Shown here one piece after another: positions 32,916-40,061 of a stretch of 64,000 nucleotides of DNA. Within the stretch, counting starts at the first letter, position 1. Every line of letters begins with the position of its first letter. The notes below the pieces were generated by a model that was given only the letters and a program-made list of their open reading frames with translations, did not search any database and was not told the origin of the DNA. The stretch is from Alphaproteobacteria bacterium. Lineage in GTDB: Bacteria; Pseudomonadota; Alphaproteobacteria; SHVP01. Both the position numbers and the translations under genes were made by a program. The DNA lies in the NCBI GenBank assembly GCA_040216735.1, contig JAVJOO010000005.1, forward strand, positions 248,001-312,000, in the 5' to 3' direction.

Positions 32916-34018
32916 GCTGCCTTCTGCGCACCCATCGCCCACCACCGGCCGCCGTTCGGCGTCGGGAGGTATTTTTCCCAAACGTCCTTAGTGCGAAAAC
33001 CGCCTTTCTTCATCGGGTCGATCACGTCCATGTCGTGAAAAGTGCCCCAGAACGGTTCGGCGTTGTAGTGGGTGCTCCAGTCCCGGTACGACTGGAAATA
33101 CAGGTCGTCCACGTCGCGGTGACGTAACGCCACTTCGAGATGCGCCATGACGCCGCCCGGCGACAACAGGCGGTGACATTCGCGGCACATGTTGTACATC
33201 GCTTTGAACGACATCTCGTGAAGCAACGTCCCGGAAACGATCAAATCGAAATAACCGTCGGGATAGTCGGTGCTCTCACCATTTTGAGTCGCAAAGTGGA
33301 CCGGTACGCCCTGCATTTCGGCGCGTGCATGAGCGTAGCGCATCAACCCCGGGCCGATGTCAATGCCATGGACTTCAGCGTCGGGAAAAAACGCTTTCGC
33401 CGCTAGCGTGCTGCCGCCGGTGTTGCAGCCGATATCGAGAATGCGTCGGGGGTTCAGAGCCGGATAGGTCGCCCGTAGGTCTTCAAATAGGTGCTGAATG
33501 GACTTGTTGCCCTTCGCGACTACGCCCTGCCCACGCGCATAAATCCGGCCCGCGCCCTCGCAAAAGGCACCGGCTGTTACGTCGTCGTCGGAAAGGTTCA
33601 GATCATACCCGCCTGGTTGGCCATGAATATGAACGTCGGCGACATATCTTGGCGCGGCGAAATCCGGCACGACCCGAAGGCTCCCCTTCGCATGGGCTTT
33701 TGGCTTCGCCGATGCCCGGAGGTCTGAGTCGAGCCGGTGGACTTCCTCGCCAATGGCATCCCACATCATTTCCTGAGAGGTCGACCAGAGCGATGCCCAG
33801 GACTGCCAAACCGGCTCCTTCACCATCGCCTTGCGGATCTCGTGGCGATCCTTGGGGGGTCGGCCCAATTCTTTGCGCAGCTTTGGAGCCGCGTTCGCTT
33901 CGTAGACGCCGCGTAGCGACGGCCCAAGCCCAGTGTTGATATGGAGCTTCAGCGCCAGGACGAAGGCTTCCCGCGAAGCTTCGTCGTGAACAATATCGAG
34001 GTCCAAAAATCCGGTCAT
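32912..34018 (-). CDS. SAM-dependent methyltransferase with HGQPGGYD N-terminal motif (copy 3)
   Basis: Protein of 368 residues with the same order of elements as those at 16643 and 18531: a helical N-terminal domain, the motif RYVADVHIHGQPGGYD (compare DFHQHPGGV), then a methyltransferase core with ILDIGCNTGGSTLAA, VHGIDIGPGLMRYA and FDLIVSGTLLHEMS, the last matching FxLHE of the relatives. The sequence is otherwise quite different (longer N-terminal region rich in basic residues). It lies alone on the minus strand. Substrate unknown. Confidence 0.83.
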   Translation of the reverse strand: MTGFLDLDIVHDEASREAFVLALKLHINTGLGPSLRGVYEANAAPKLRKELGRPPKDRHEIRKAMVKEPVWQSWASLWSTSQEMMWDAIGEEVHRLDSDLRASAKPKAHAKGSLRVVPDFAAPRYVADVHIHGQPGGYDLNLSDDDVTAGAFCEGAGRIYARGQGVVAKGNKSIQHLFEDLRATYPALNPRRILDIGCNTGGSTLAAKAFFPDAEVHGIDIGPGLMRYAHARAEMQGVPVHFATQNGESTDYPDGYFDLIVSGTLLHEMSFKAMYNMCRECHRLLSPGGVMAHLEVALRHRDVDDLYFQSYRDWSTHYNAEPFWGTFHDMDVIDPMKKGGFRTKDVWEKYLPTPNGGRWWAMGAQKAA

Positions 34019-34084
34019 GTCGCCTCACAGGGTCAAGAGTCAGCCGACTATACCGAACCCGTCAGGGCGATGTCAGGCGCCGTG

Positions 34085-34729
34085 TTACCAAACGCCCCCG
34101 AGCGACGCCACGGTGGCAACCTTCACGCGCAAAACGCCATCATGACCGAGTCGAAACAGGGCGTTCGACGGCAAACCGCGGTCAGCAGATTGAACTGTAG
34201 CCTGCCGGTGGGTCAAAACGAGGGTATCCTCCTCCTCGGTCACGTGAAGCTGCATGAAACATGCTTCGGGGATCTCAGTATGATGAACCACCACTAGAAC
34301 CAGTTGCTCGTCCCTAAACCCGAGGGCGCGGAGCATGAAGTACTTTGCCAACGCGAAGTCTTCACTATCGCCGGCTCGATTGTTCATCAGTTCGGTCGGC
34401 GTCGCCCAATAGTCCCGCACACCGTATGTCTCGATGTCCGGCGCATAGGGAATGGCATTGACCAATTCGTTTACCAGCAGAACTTGTTCGCGGCGCGGCA
34501 CACCGCTCAGTCCTTCAAGGTAGCCTCGTAAGCGCGGCGGCAAGCAAGCGTTCCCACTGAGAGCGGCACACGCAACGTCCTGCCCTTGATGGCGTTGCGC
34601 AGTTGCGTCCCAACGCTCGATCATCATGCGAACCGGTGCGACGAATGAGTCTTTGGCGGCGACCGACCGCTGTGGAAGTCCAGCGATCGATGCAGCACAT
34701 AGAGTCACTGCAAGAACAGTCCGCCACAT
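34085..34729 (-). CDS. Transglutaminase-like (BTLCP/LapG-type) protein with degenerate catalytic triad
   Basis: Exported protein of 214 residues: signal peptide MWRTVLAVTLCAASIAGLPQ, then the BTLCP fold (VNELVNAIPYAPDIETYGVR, then YWATPTELM). In active members the core is GDCEDYALAK; here it is GDSEDFALAKY, with Ser at position 122. The catalytic His region (normally NHAVL) reads EACFMQL, with Cys 157, and the Asp region (normally VLDN) reads VLTH, with Thr 173. All three residues are therefore changed, so it is probably a pseudoenzyme. It follows the small exported protein gene by seven bases and is divergent from the OmpR-type regulator. Confidence 0.8.
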   Translation of the reverse strand: MWRTVLAVTLCAASIAGLPQRSVAAKDSFVAPVRMMIERWDATAQRHQGQDVACAALSGNACLPPRLRGYLEGLSGVPRREQVLLVNELVNAIPYAPDIETYGVRDYWATPTELMNNRAGDSEDFALAKYFMLRALGFRDEQLVLVVVHHTEIPEACFMQLHVTEEEDTLVLTHRQATVQSADRGLPSNALFRLGHDGVLRVKVATVASLGGVW

Positions 34730-34736
34730 CGTCGGT

Positions 34737-35135
34737 CTACTTCACGCAAATCGTTAGCCGAACGGTCTCCCTAGCACTGAGGTCCTGGGACCTCAGCAGG
34801 AGATCCGTTTGACCCATCTCGACCGATTTCACCTCTCTGACATATTCCAAAGTCGCCTGGTTGCGCCCTGATTGCGGCGACACGATGCTCGCAACGATCT
34901 CGTAGTGCGGCGCCTCGCGAATATGAGCCACAGGTACTACGACACTACCATCCTGGAGTGTCAGAACGTTTCCGTCGCCACGGTCAACCGGCGCAAGACC
35001 GACAAAACCTGACATTGTCAGGGCCGAGGCTTCGGCCACCGGCCCAGCCTCGACCGAACTACCAATACCTAACAAACTCACAGCGATTCCCGCGATCATC
35101 CACAACCGAATACGGGCTCTTACGCGTTTACTCAT
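34737..35135 (-). CDS. Small exported protein, function unknown
   Basis: Protein of 132 residues. Start at ATG 35135, preceded by AAAGGGGAAA; the N-terminus MSKRVRARIRLWMIAGIAVS is a positively charged signal or anchor with possible cleavage near SSVEAG. The mature part looks beta-rich (NVLTLQDGSVVVPVAHIRE, then ARETVRLTICVK). I do not recognise the family. It is co-transcribed with the transglutaminase-like gene and shares its promoter region with the OmpR-type regulator, where a GTAAC direct repeat is found. It could be a partner or substrate of the degenerate protease-like protein. Confidence 0.72.
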   Translation of the reverse strand: MSKRVRARIRLWMIAGIAVSLLGIGSSVEAGPVAEASALTMSGFVGLAPVDRGDGNVLTLQDGSVVVPVAHIREAPHYEIVASIVSPQSGRNQATLEYVREVKSVEMGQTDLLLRSQDLSARETVRLTICVK

Positions 35136-35208
35136 TTGCTTTCCCCTTTGTACGTTAGAAAGCATAGGGGCGCCGCGTAACGCCAGTCGGTCGCCAGTGT
35201 CTAAATTG

Positions 35209-35224
35209 GTAACTACTCTGTAAA
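35209..35224 (+). promoter_or_regulatory. Direct-repeat box GTAAC-N6-GTAAA upstream of the OmpR-type regulator
   Basis: GTAAC (35209-35213) and GTAAA (35220-35224) are spaced 11 bases apart, one helical turn, as expected for OmpR/PhoB-family dimers on direct repeats. It is a one-mismatch match to the box found twice elsewhere in the locus. A further single GTAAC is at 35177-35181. Position 16-31 bases before the regulator start suggests autoregulation; the divergent exported-protein genes could be controlled too. Confidence 0.45.
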
Positions 35225-35239
35225 TTGGACCTAAGATCG

Positions 35240-35956
35240 ATGAACCACACAATATTGGTGATCGACGATGATGACGCGGTTCGACTAACCCTCGAACGCT
35301 TCCTGACTCACCATGGTTTCGAGCCGGTTCTTGCTGCCGACGGAGAGGCAGGATTAACGCGTCTCGGCAATGAAAAAGTCGACCTCGTAATTCTCGACCT
35401 CAATCTTCCCGGCATGGATGGACTGGACATTGCTCGCGAAATACGGTCGCGCGGCGACACACCAATCATCATGCTGACGGGACGCGCTGACGAGATCGAC
35501 CGCATCGTGGGATTGGAGATCGGCGCCGACGACTATCTCACCAAACCGTTCAACGCACGCGAACTCGTGGCCCGCATTCGAGCTGTACTGAAACGTTCGG
35601 CCGCTTCTGCGCCCGAACCCCTGTCGTCGACGGCGACCGGGCCGACGACAGGGTTCGGGCCTTGGCGAATTGATCACGACCGGCGTACGATTCACCATAC
35701 TGACGGGCGCGTCGAACGACTAACCTACGGCGAATACGATCTCTTGTTGGTGTTCCTACAACATCCGAATCGCCTCCTGACGCGGGACCAACTCTTAGAT
35801 TTGTCTCGTAATCGCGAACTGGAGTCCTTCGACCGTAGCGTCGACATCCAAGTCAGCCGCCTGCGTAAAAAGATTGAAGACGACGTGAAGGCCCCCCTCT
35901 TCATCGTCACCGTTCGCGGTGCCGGTTACCGATTTTCCACCCAACAGGGGGACTAG
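35240..35956 (+). CDS. OmpR/PhoB family response regulator
   Basis: Two-domain regulator of 238 residues. The receiver (1-120) has the acidic pocket DDDD at 9-12, phosphoacceptor Asp 53 in LVILDLNLPGMDG and the conserved Lys in YLTKPFNARELVA. The C-terminal winged helix (about 135-235) has LTYGEYDLLLVFLQHPNRLL, RSVDIQVSRLRKKIE and VRGAGYRF. Start at ATG 35240. Its own histidine kinase is not adjacent; the nearest is the PAS kinase at 36608. Direct repeats GTTAC-N6-GTTAC around the locus fit its DNA-binding class. Confidence 0.93.
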   Translation: MNHTILVIDDDDAVRLTLERFLTHHGFEPVLAADGEAGLTRLGNEKVDLVILDLNLPGMDGLDIAREIRSRGDTPIIMLTGRADEIDRIVGLEIGADDYLTKPFNARELVARIRAVLKRSAASAPEPLSSTATGPTTGFGPWRIDHDRRTIHHTDGRVERLTYGEYDLLLVFLQHPNRLLTRDQLLDLSRNRELESFDRSVDIQVSRLRKKIEDDVKAPLFIVTVRGAGYRFSTQQGD

Positions 35957-35957
35957 C

Positions 35958-35973
35958 GTTACGCAGGCGTTAC
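35958..35973 (+). promoter_or_regulatory. Direct-repeat box GTTAC-N6-GTTAC upstream of H-NOX (distal)
   Basis: GTTACGCAGGCGTTAC has two GTTAC elements 11 bases apart. The identical 16-mer occurs inverted at 38294-38309. It begins two bases after the regulator stop codon, 87 bases before the H-NOX start. Inferred binding site of the OmpR-type regulator encoded just upstream. Confidence 0.5.
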
Positions 35974-36024
35974 ACCGACCGGAACCAGCGACACCTGCCC
36001 GTTACCGGCGGGCCCTAATGTCCG

Positions 36025-36040
36025 GTTAGGTATTCGTTAC
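36025..36040 (+). promoter_or_regulatory. Direct-repeat box GTTAG-N6-GTTAC upstream of H-NOX (proximal)
   Basis: GTTAGGTATTCGTTAC keeps the 11-base spacing with one mismatch and lies 20 bases before the H-NOX ATG, on the same strand and in the same orientation as the distal box 67 bases upstream. An isolated GTTAC is also at 36001-36005 (first base counted as 36001). Confidence 0.45.
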
Positions 36041-36059
36041 ACAACCACCGGGGGTCGGC

Positions 36060-36611
36060 ATGAAAGGAATCGTTTTTTCCGAGTTTCTGGAGATGGTCGA
36101 AGACCGGTTTTCCCCCGAGGTTGCAGATCGCATCCTATCTAAGTCTGACCTTAAACAAGCGGACGGGTCATACACGCGGGTCGGCACATACCACCACAGC
36201 GATCTCGTCTCTCTGGTGGTATCCCTCAGCCAAGAGTCCGGCATTGACGCTCCGGGCCTCGTCAAAGCCTTTGGGCAATACCTCTTCGGCCGGTTTGTCG
36301 AAGAGTACCCTTCCCAATTCGAGGGTATCGCAAGCGCGACGGATTTTCTGAAACGCGTCCATGACTACGTTCATGTCGACGTCAAAAAACTCTACCCCGA
36401 TGCGGAGCTACCTGCATTCGCATGGGAAAACGGCGAGGATCGTCCATTTACACTGATCTACACCTCCAGTCGCCCGTTCGCGGACCTTGCCGAGGGACTC
36501 ATCCAAGGCTGCATCGATCATTATGGCGAGAGCTACGCCATCGAACGGGAAGACCTCAACCCGGAAGGAAGCGAGGCACGTTTCTCGCTCGTCCCAGCCG
36601 ACGCTGCATGA
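36060..36611 (+). CDS. H-NOX heme domain protein (nitric oxide sensor)
   Basis: Stand-alone H-NOX protein of 183 residues, the usual length. It starts MKGIVFSEFLEMVEDRFSPE like known members. The proximal heme ligand is His 105 in the segment YVHVDVKKLYPDAELPAF, and the heme-propionate motif YxSxR is YTSSR (Tyr 134, Ser 136, Arg 138). Such proteins bind NO at picomolar to nanomolar levels and control a partner kinase or cyclase. Its stop overlaps the start of the histidine kinase (ATGA), the classic H-NOX/kinase arrangement. Two direct-repeat boxes precede it. Confidence 0.95.
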   Translation: MKGIVFSEFLEMVEDRFSPEVADRILSKSDLKQADGSYTRVGTYHHSDLVSLVVSLSQESGIDAPGLVKAFGQYLFGRFVEEYPSQFEGIASATDFLKRVHDYVHVDVKKLYPDAELPAFAWENGEDRPFTLIYTSSRPFADLAEGLIQGCIDHYGESYAIEREDLNPEGSEARFSLVPADAA

Positions 36612-37906
36612 CGGACGCCGCCCTCTACGAGCGACGACTCGACCGGGAGCGGGCGGCACGGAAGGCGGCCGAACGACTGCTGGAGGAAAAGTCCCTCGAG
36701 GTTTACCAGGCCAACCAAAAACTGAAGCACTCCCTCGAACGCACCGAACGGCGCGAGGCGCTCATCAAGAGCGTATTGGACAACGTGATTGACGGGGTCA
36801 TCACTTTGGATCGACAGGGAAATATCCGCGTGTTCAGCCAATCTGCAACTCGGATATTCGGTATATCTGCCCGCGACGTAGCGGGACAATCGATCACTAC
36901 TTTGATACCCGCATTTGACCTCCGGCAAACGAATTCCTTGTTTGCAGGACTGGTCTTGCGAAACGAATTCAACGAACTCTCGCTCGGCGGCTTCGAGACC
37001 ATCGGGGTCCGGGCGGACGGCGAGGAATTTGCCTTAGAAGCAGCCGTTACCCAGTTCGACTTCGCCGATACCCGCACCGTTGTTCTTTCCGTCCGCGACA
37101 TCACCCGGCAGAAACAGGAACTGGCCGAACGGCAAAATCTCGAAGGCCAACTCCGGCATCTTCAAAAAATGGAATCGCTCGGCACACTGGCAGGCGGCGT
37201 CGCCCATGAATTCAACAACATGCTCGTCCCTATAATCACCCTCACCGAGATGAGCCGAGACGACCTCGACGCGGAGTCGCAGGCACATGAAAACCTCGGC
37301 CATGTCCTCGACGCTGCGGGACGTGCTCGGAGTCTGATAGCAAAGGTTCTGAGTTTCAGCCGGAAAAAAGACACCACAATAGAACCGGTCTCTATTGAAG
37401 ATGTCTTTGGGGACGCCGGCAGTCTGCTCAACTCCACGCTGCCGGCGACCACAACGCTAGAATTCAAGAAAAGCCAACTCGCCCTAAGCGTTCTCGGCGA
37501 CCGGACCGAACTCGGCCAGATCGTTCTGAATCTCGTGGGCAACGCCAGTGCCGCGCTTGAGGGGAGCGAAGGAACGGTACGCGTCGGCGCCGAAGTCGTG
37601 GATGTTAAGATCGGCTCCCGGTACTATCGCCAAGGTGCCAAATCCGGTCGCTACGTTCGACTGGCGGTCGCCGATACAGGCTGCGGCATGGACGGACAAA
37701 CGATCGCCCGGATATTCGACCCTTTCTTTACAACAAAGGCAGTGGGCCAAGGAACCGGCCTCGGCCTTTCTGTCGTCCACGCTATTGTGGAGCGATCGAA
37801 AGGACTCATCGATGTTTCAAGCACGGTCGGCCAAGGCACCGAGATCGTTGTGCTCCTCCCCGCACTCGATCAAGAGGACGAATCCGAGCGGCTGATGTCC
37901 GCGTAG
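36608..37906 (+). CDS. PAS-domain histidine kinase, partner of H-NOX
   Basis: Cytosolic kinase of 432 residues without membrane helices. An N-terminal coiled coil (about 8-55) leads to a PAS domain (55-165: ALIKSVLDNVIDGVITLDRQ), a HisKA-type helix with His 200 in LAGGVAHEFNNML, and a HATPase domain with NLVGNASAALE (N box), ADTGCGMDG (G1) and GQGTGLGLSVV (G2). The start is fixed by the four-base overlap with H-NOX; a longer frame reads through it. It presumably autophosphorylates depending on NO binding by H-NOX and phosphorylates the receiver encoded 16 bases downstream. Confidence 0.93.
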   Translation: MTDAALYERRLDRERAARKAAERLLEEKSLEVYQANQKLKHSLERTERREALIKSVLDNVIDGVITLDRQGNIRVFSQSATRIFGISARDVAGQSITTLIPAFDLRQTNSLFAGLVLRNEFNELSLGGFETIGVRADGEEFALEAAVTQFDFADTRTVVLSVRDITRQKQELAERQNLEGQLRHLQKMESLGTLAGGVAHEFNNMLVPIITLTEMSRDDLDAESQAHENLGHVLDAAGRARSLIAKVLSFSRKKDTTIEPVSIEDVFGDAGSLLNSTLPATTTLEFKKSQLALSVLGDRTELGQIVLNLVGNASAALEGSEGTVRVGAEVVDVKIGSRYYRQGAKSGRYVRLAVADTGCGMDGQTIARIFDPFFTTKAVGQGTGLGLSVVHAIVERSKGLIDVSSTVGQGTEIVVLLPALDQEDESERLMSA

Positions 37907-37922
37907 CACGGTGAGGTAGAGC

Positions 37923-38297
37923 ATGGCCCGCATTTTGGTAATCGACGACGAAGAACTGGTCCGGCTAACCATTCGCCAAGCGCTCAAGAAGGTGGGTCAC
38001 GAGATCGTCGAGGCCGACAACGGAATTGTGGGCCTCACGCTTTTTGAAGAAGGCGGCTTTGATCTCGTCTTTTGCGACATCATCATGCCCAAAAAAGAGG
38101 GCATCCAGACCATCATGGATATCCGCAAGATCGACCGCGATGTTCCGATCGTCGCGATGTCCGGCGGCGGGCGTACCAAGAATACTGACTTCCTCGACGC
38201 CGCGTCGTCCCTAGGCGCCAACCGGACAATGCCAAAACCCTTCGATCGAGCGCAGCTGCTCGCCATCACCGCCTCGTTCGTGCCCAACGCAGCGTAA
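37923..38297 (+). CDS. Single-domain response regulator (CheY-like)
   Basis: Receiver of 124 residues and nothing else. Acidic pocket DDEE at 8-11, phosphoacceptor Asp 52 in LVFCDIIMPKKEG, Thr/Ser in VAMSGGGR and Lys in TMPKPFDRAQLLA. It follows the kinase by 16 bases with GAGGTAGAGC before the ATG. With no output domain it must act by protein contact, for example on the EAL-like protein encoded next, or as a phosphate shuttle to the OmpR-type regulator. The stop codon overlaps the inverted copy of the GTTAC box. Confidence 0.93.
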   Translation: MARILVIDDEELVRLTIRQALKKVGHEIVEADNGIVGLTLFEEGGFDLVFCDIIMPKKEGIQTIMDIRKIDRDVPIVAMSGGGRTKNTDFLDAASSLGANRTMPKPFDRAQLLAITASFVPNAA

Positions 38298-38309
38298 CGC
38301 CTGCGTAAC
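38294..38309 (-). promoter_or_regulatory. Inverted exact copy of the GTTAC-N6-GTTAC box
   Basis: GTAACGCCTGCGTAAC is the exact reverse complement of the box at 35958-35973. It overlaps the stop of the receiver gene and lies about 70 bases before the EAL-like gene, suggesting that this gene has its own regulated promoter. A further GTTACC is near 38337-38342. Confidence 0.5.
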
Positions 38310-38379
38310 GGTAAATCGAAAACCCGACATCGACCGGTTACCGGCCTGCCGAAGAATGGATCCGTAAAGGAGAAGCCCC

Positions 38380-39135
38380 ATGGCAGACATCAATTCGAGC
38401 GCCGAACAAACCACCGAATTTCTCCCCATGTGGAACACGGCGGAGAAGATTGTCACAGGCTACATTTGCACCCCTAAGAACGACGAACCCGTCAGCTTTC
38501 GCAATGACATGAATGCGATGATCAGTGCGTTAACCGCACTGGAGCGCTCCAACAGCTCTCCGTCTCCTCCTCTCATCGCGACCCCAGTTCATTTGGCCAG
38601 CTTGAAGTCGGGAGGCAACCTCGCGCAGTTCGAACGCTTAGGCGGACAGTTCAACGCAAAGATCCACGAACGCCTTGTCGTCGAAATCGTCTTGGGCGAG
38701 GGCTCCACTTCCGTGTCGGAGGTTCGCGACGTCGTCGACATTGTCCGACAGACCTGCCGTACGGTGCTGTTGCGGGCGCCGATCGACTATTCGCGTATTG
38801 GCGAGCTATCGGGCATCAAAGCCTATGCTGTAGGTACGCGCTTGGACCGCGAACGGTATCCAGACTATTTCGGTTTGCTCGAACGCTTCGTCGAGCAAAC
38901 CGAAAACGCGGGCCTCCTATCCTACGCACTGGGACTCGACACCCTCCCGGCGCTCACCGCCGCAATCTGCGCTGGGTTCGGTCACGTCGATGGACCCGCA
39001 ATTCCGCAAATCGGCGCGCATGAAGCGACCTACCCCCTCTCGGTACCAGACCTTTATGCGAACACGGATCGTCATGCCACTTCTTCGCTTCCGGTGGCCC
39101 ACCAGCGCCAGGTAGTTGCGGTCGACATGCGCTAG
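38380..39135 (+). CDS. Degenerate EAL domain-like protein
   Basis: Protein of 251 residues whose layout follows the EAL phosphodiesterase barrel but whose catalytic residues are gone. It begins like an EAL strand (EFLPMWNTAEKIVTGYICTP, where active enzymes have GYEALLR), continues with LIATPVHLASLKSG (compare the second strand), LVVEIVLGEG (compare the LEITE-type strand), YSRIGELSGIKAYAVGTRLD (compare IKIDG) and ends with AICAGFGHVDGPAIP (compare QGYLFSKP). The metal-binding Glu, Asn and Asp are not present. GGAGAAG precedes the ATG. Likely a non-enzymatic effector of the NO pathway, perhaps a partner of the single receiver. Confidence 0.7.
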   Translation: MADINSSAEQTTEFLPMWNTAEKIVTGYICTPKNDEPVSFRNDMNAMISALTALERSNSSPSPPLIATPVHLASLKSGGNLAQFERLGGQFNAKIHERLVVEIVLGEGSTSVSEVRDVVDIVRQTCRTVLLRAPIDYSRIGELSGIKAYAVGTRLDRERYPDYFGLLERFVEQTENAGLLSYALGLDTLPALTAAICAGFGHVDGPAIPQIGAHEATYPLSVPDLYANTDRHATSSLPVAHQRQVVAVDMR

Positions 39136-39419
39136 CCTGCGCAGGGCGCCGGGCTGAGGCCTAATCGACCAGAAACCTCGGCGCGCCACCAAACGGCATG
39201 CGTCTCGGACATGGAACCAACTTAGAACGTTCTCACCAATTCGACGGCTTTGACCCAGGGCCTCTGACGAAGGAGCTGGCAGGCACGCCAAGACAGTAGT
39301 CTTTGATCTATCGCGCCATGACGGGGCCGATACCCTTCTTCTTTCTGCATTTCTGACCCATTATGTCGCCTGCAAAGAGCGCGACCATTGCGCTGTCACT
39401 AACGGACCTGGGAGTAGAA

Positions 39420-40052
39420 ATGGACGAAAGCGCGATCTACAAGAAACAAGGCATGGGCAACGCGCTAGGGTTCGGCAAAAAAGCCGCGCTCGTTGTGGTC
39501 GATTTCGTCAACGGATTTGCAGACCCTGAGGTTTTTGGCGGGGGCAATATTCTCGACGCCATCGAAGCGACCAAGGGCTTGCTCGAGGCTGCCCGGCGCA
39601 ACAATGTGCCGATCGCGTTCACGAGGATTATCTACCAAAAGGACGGGAGCAACGCCGGCGTCTTCGCCGAGAAGGCGCCCAAACTAAAAACCCTCACGAT
39701 CGACAATCCGCTCAGCCAAGTTGTCCCTGAGTTGGAGCCGCGCGACGGCGAATACATCGTCGACAAGACCGAGGCATCCTCCTTCCACGGCACCGGTTTA
39801 GGCGCTTGGTTGACCTATCACCGTGTCGACACACTGATAGTGACCGGTGCAACGACCAGCGGTTGCGTCCGCGCCACGGTCGTCGACGCGTGCGCCCACA
39901 ACTACCGCCCCATCGTCCCGCGCGACTGCGTTGGGGACCGCGCGATCGGACCGCACGACGCGAGCTTGTTCGACATGGGTCAAAAATACGCCGATGTCAT
40001 CGCCAGCAACGAGGTCATCGCGGAACTCGAACGGCTCGGCAAGCAAGGCTAG
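39420..40052 (+). CDS. Isochorismatase family hydrolase (N-carbamoylsarcosine amidase-like)
   Basis: Cysteine amidohydrolase of 210 residues. Catalytic set: Asp in ALVVVDFVNGFADP, Lys in IVDKTEASSFHGT and Cys in VTGATTSGCVRATVVDA, all typical of the N-carbamoylsarcosine amidase branch. Start at ATG 39420, with GGGAGTAG upstream. The FIST-domain gene follows after nine bases and is probably co-transcribed. The related hydrolase at 45066 shares the same branch (SGFHGT and GCVRHTTED), so two paralogues may serve amide or carbamoyl substrates. Natural substrate unknown. Confidence 0.9.
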   Translation: MDESAIYKKQGMGNALGFGKKAALVVVDFVNGFADPEVFGGGNILDAIEATKGLLEAARRNNVPIAFTRIIYQKDGSNAGVFAEKAPKLKTLTIDNPLSQVVPELEPRDGEYIVDKTEASSFHGTGLGAWLTYHRVDTLIVTGATTSGCVRATVVDACAHNYRPIVPRDCVGDRAIGPHDASLFDMGQKYADVIASNEVIAELERLGKQG

Positions 40053-40061
40053 GAAGCACTG

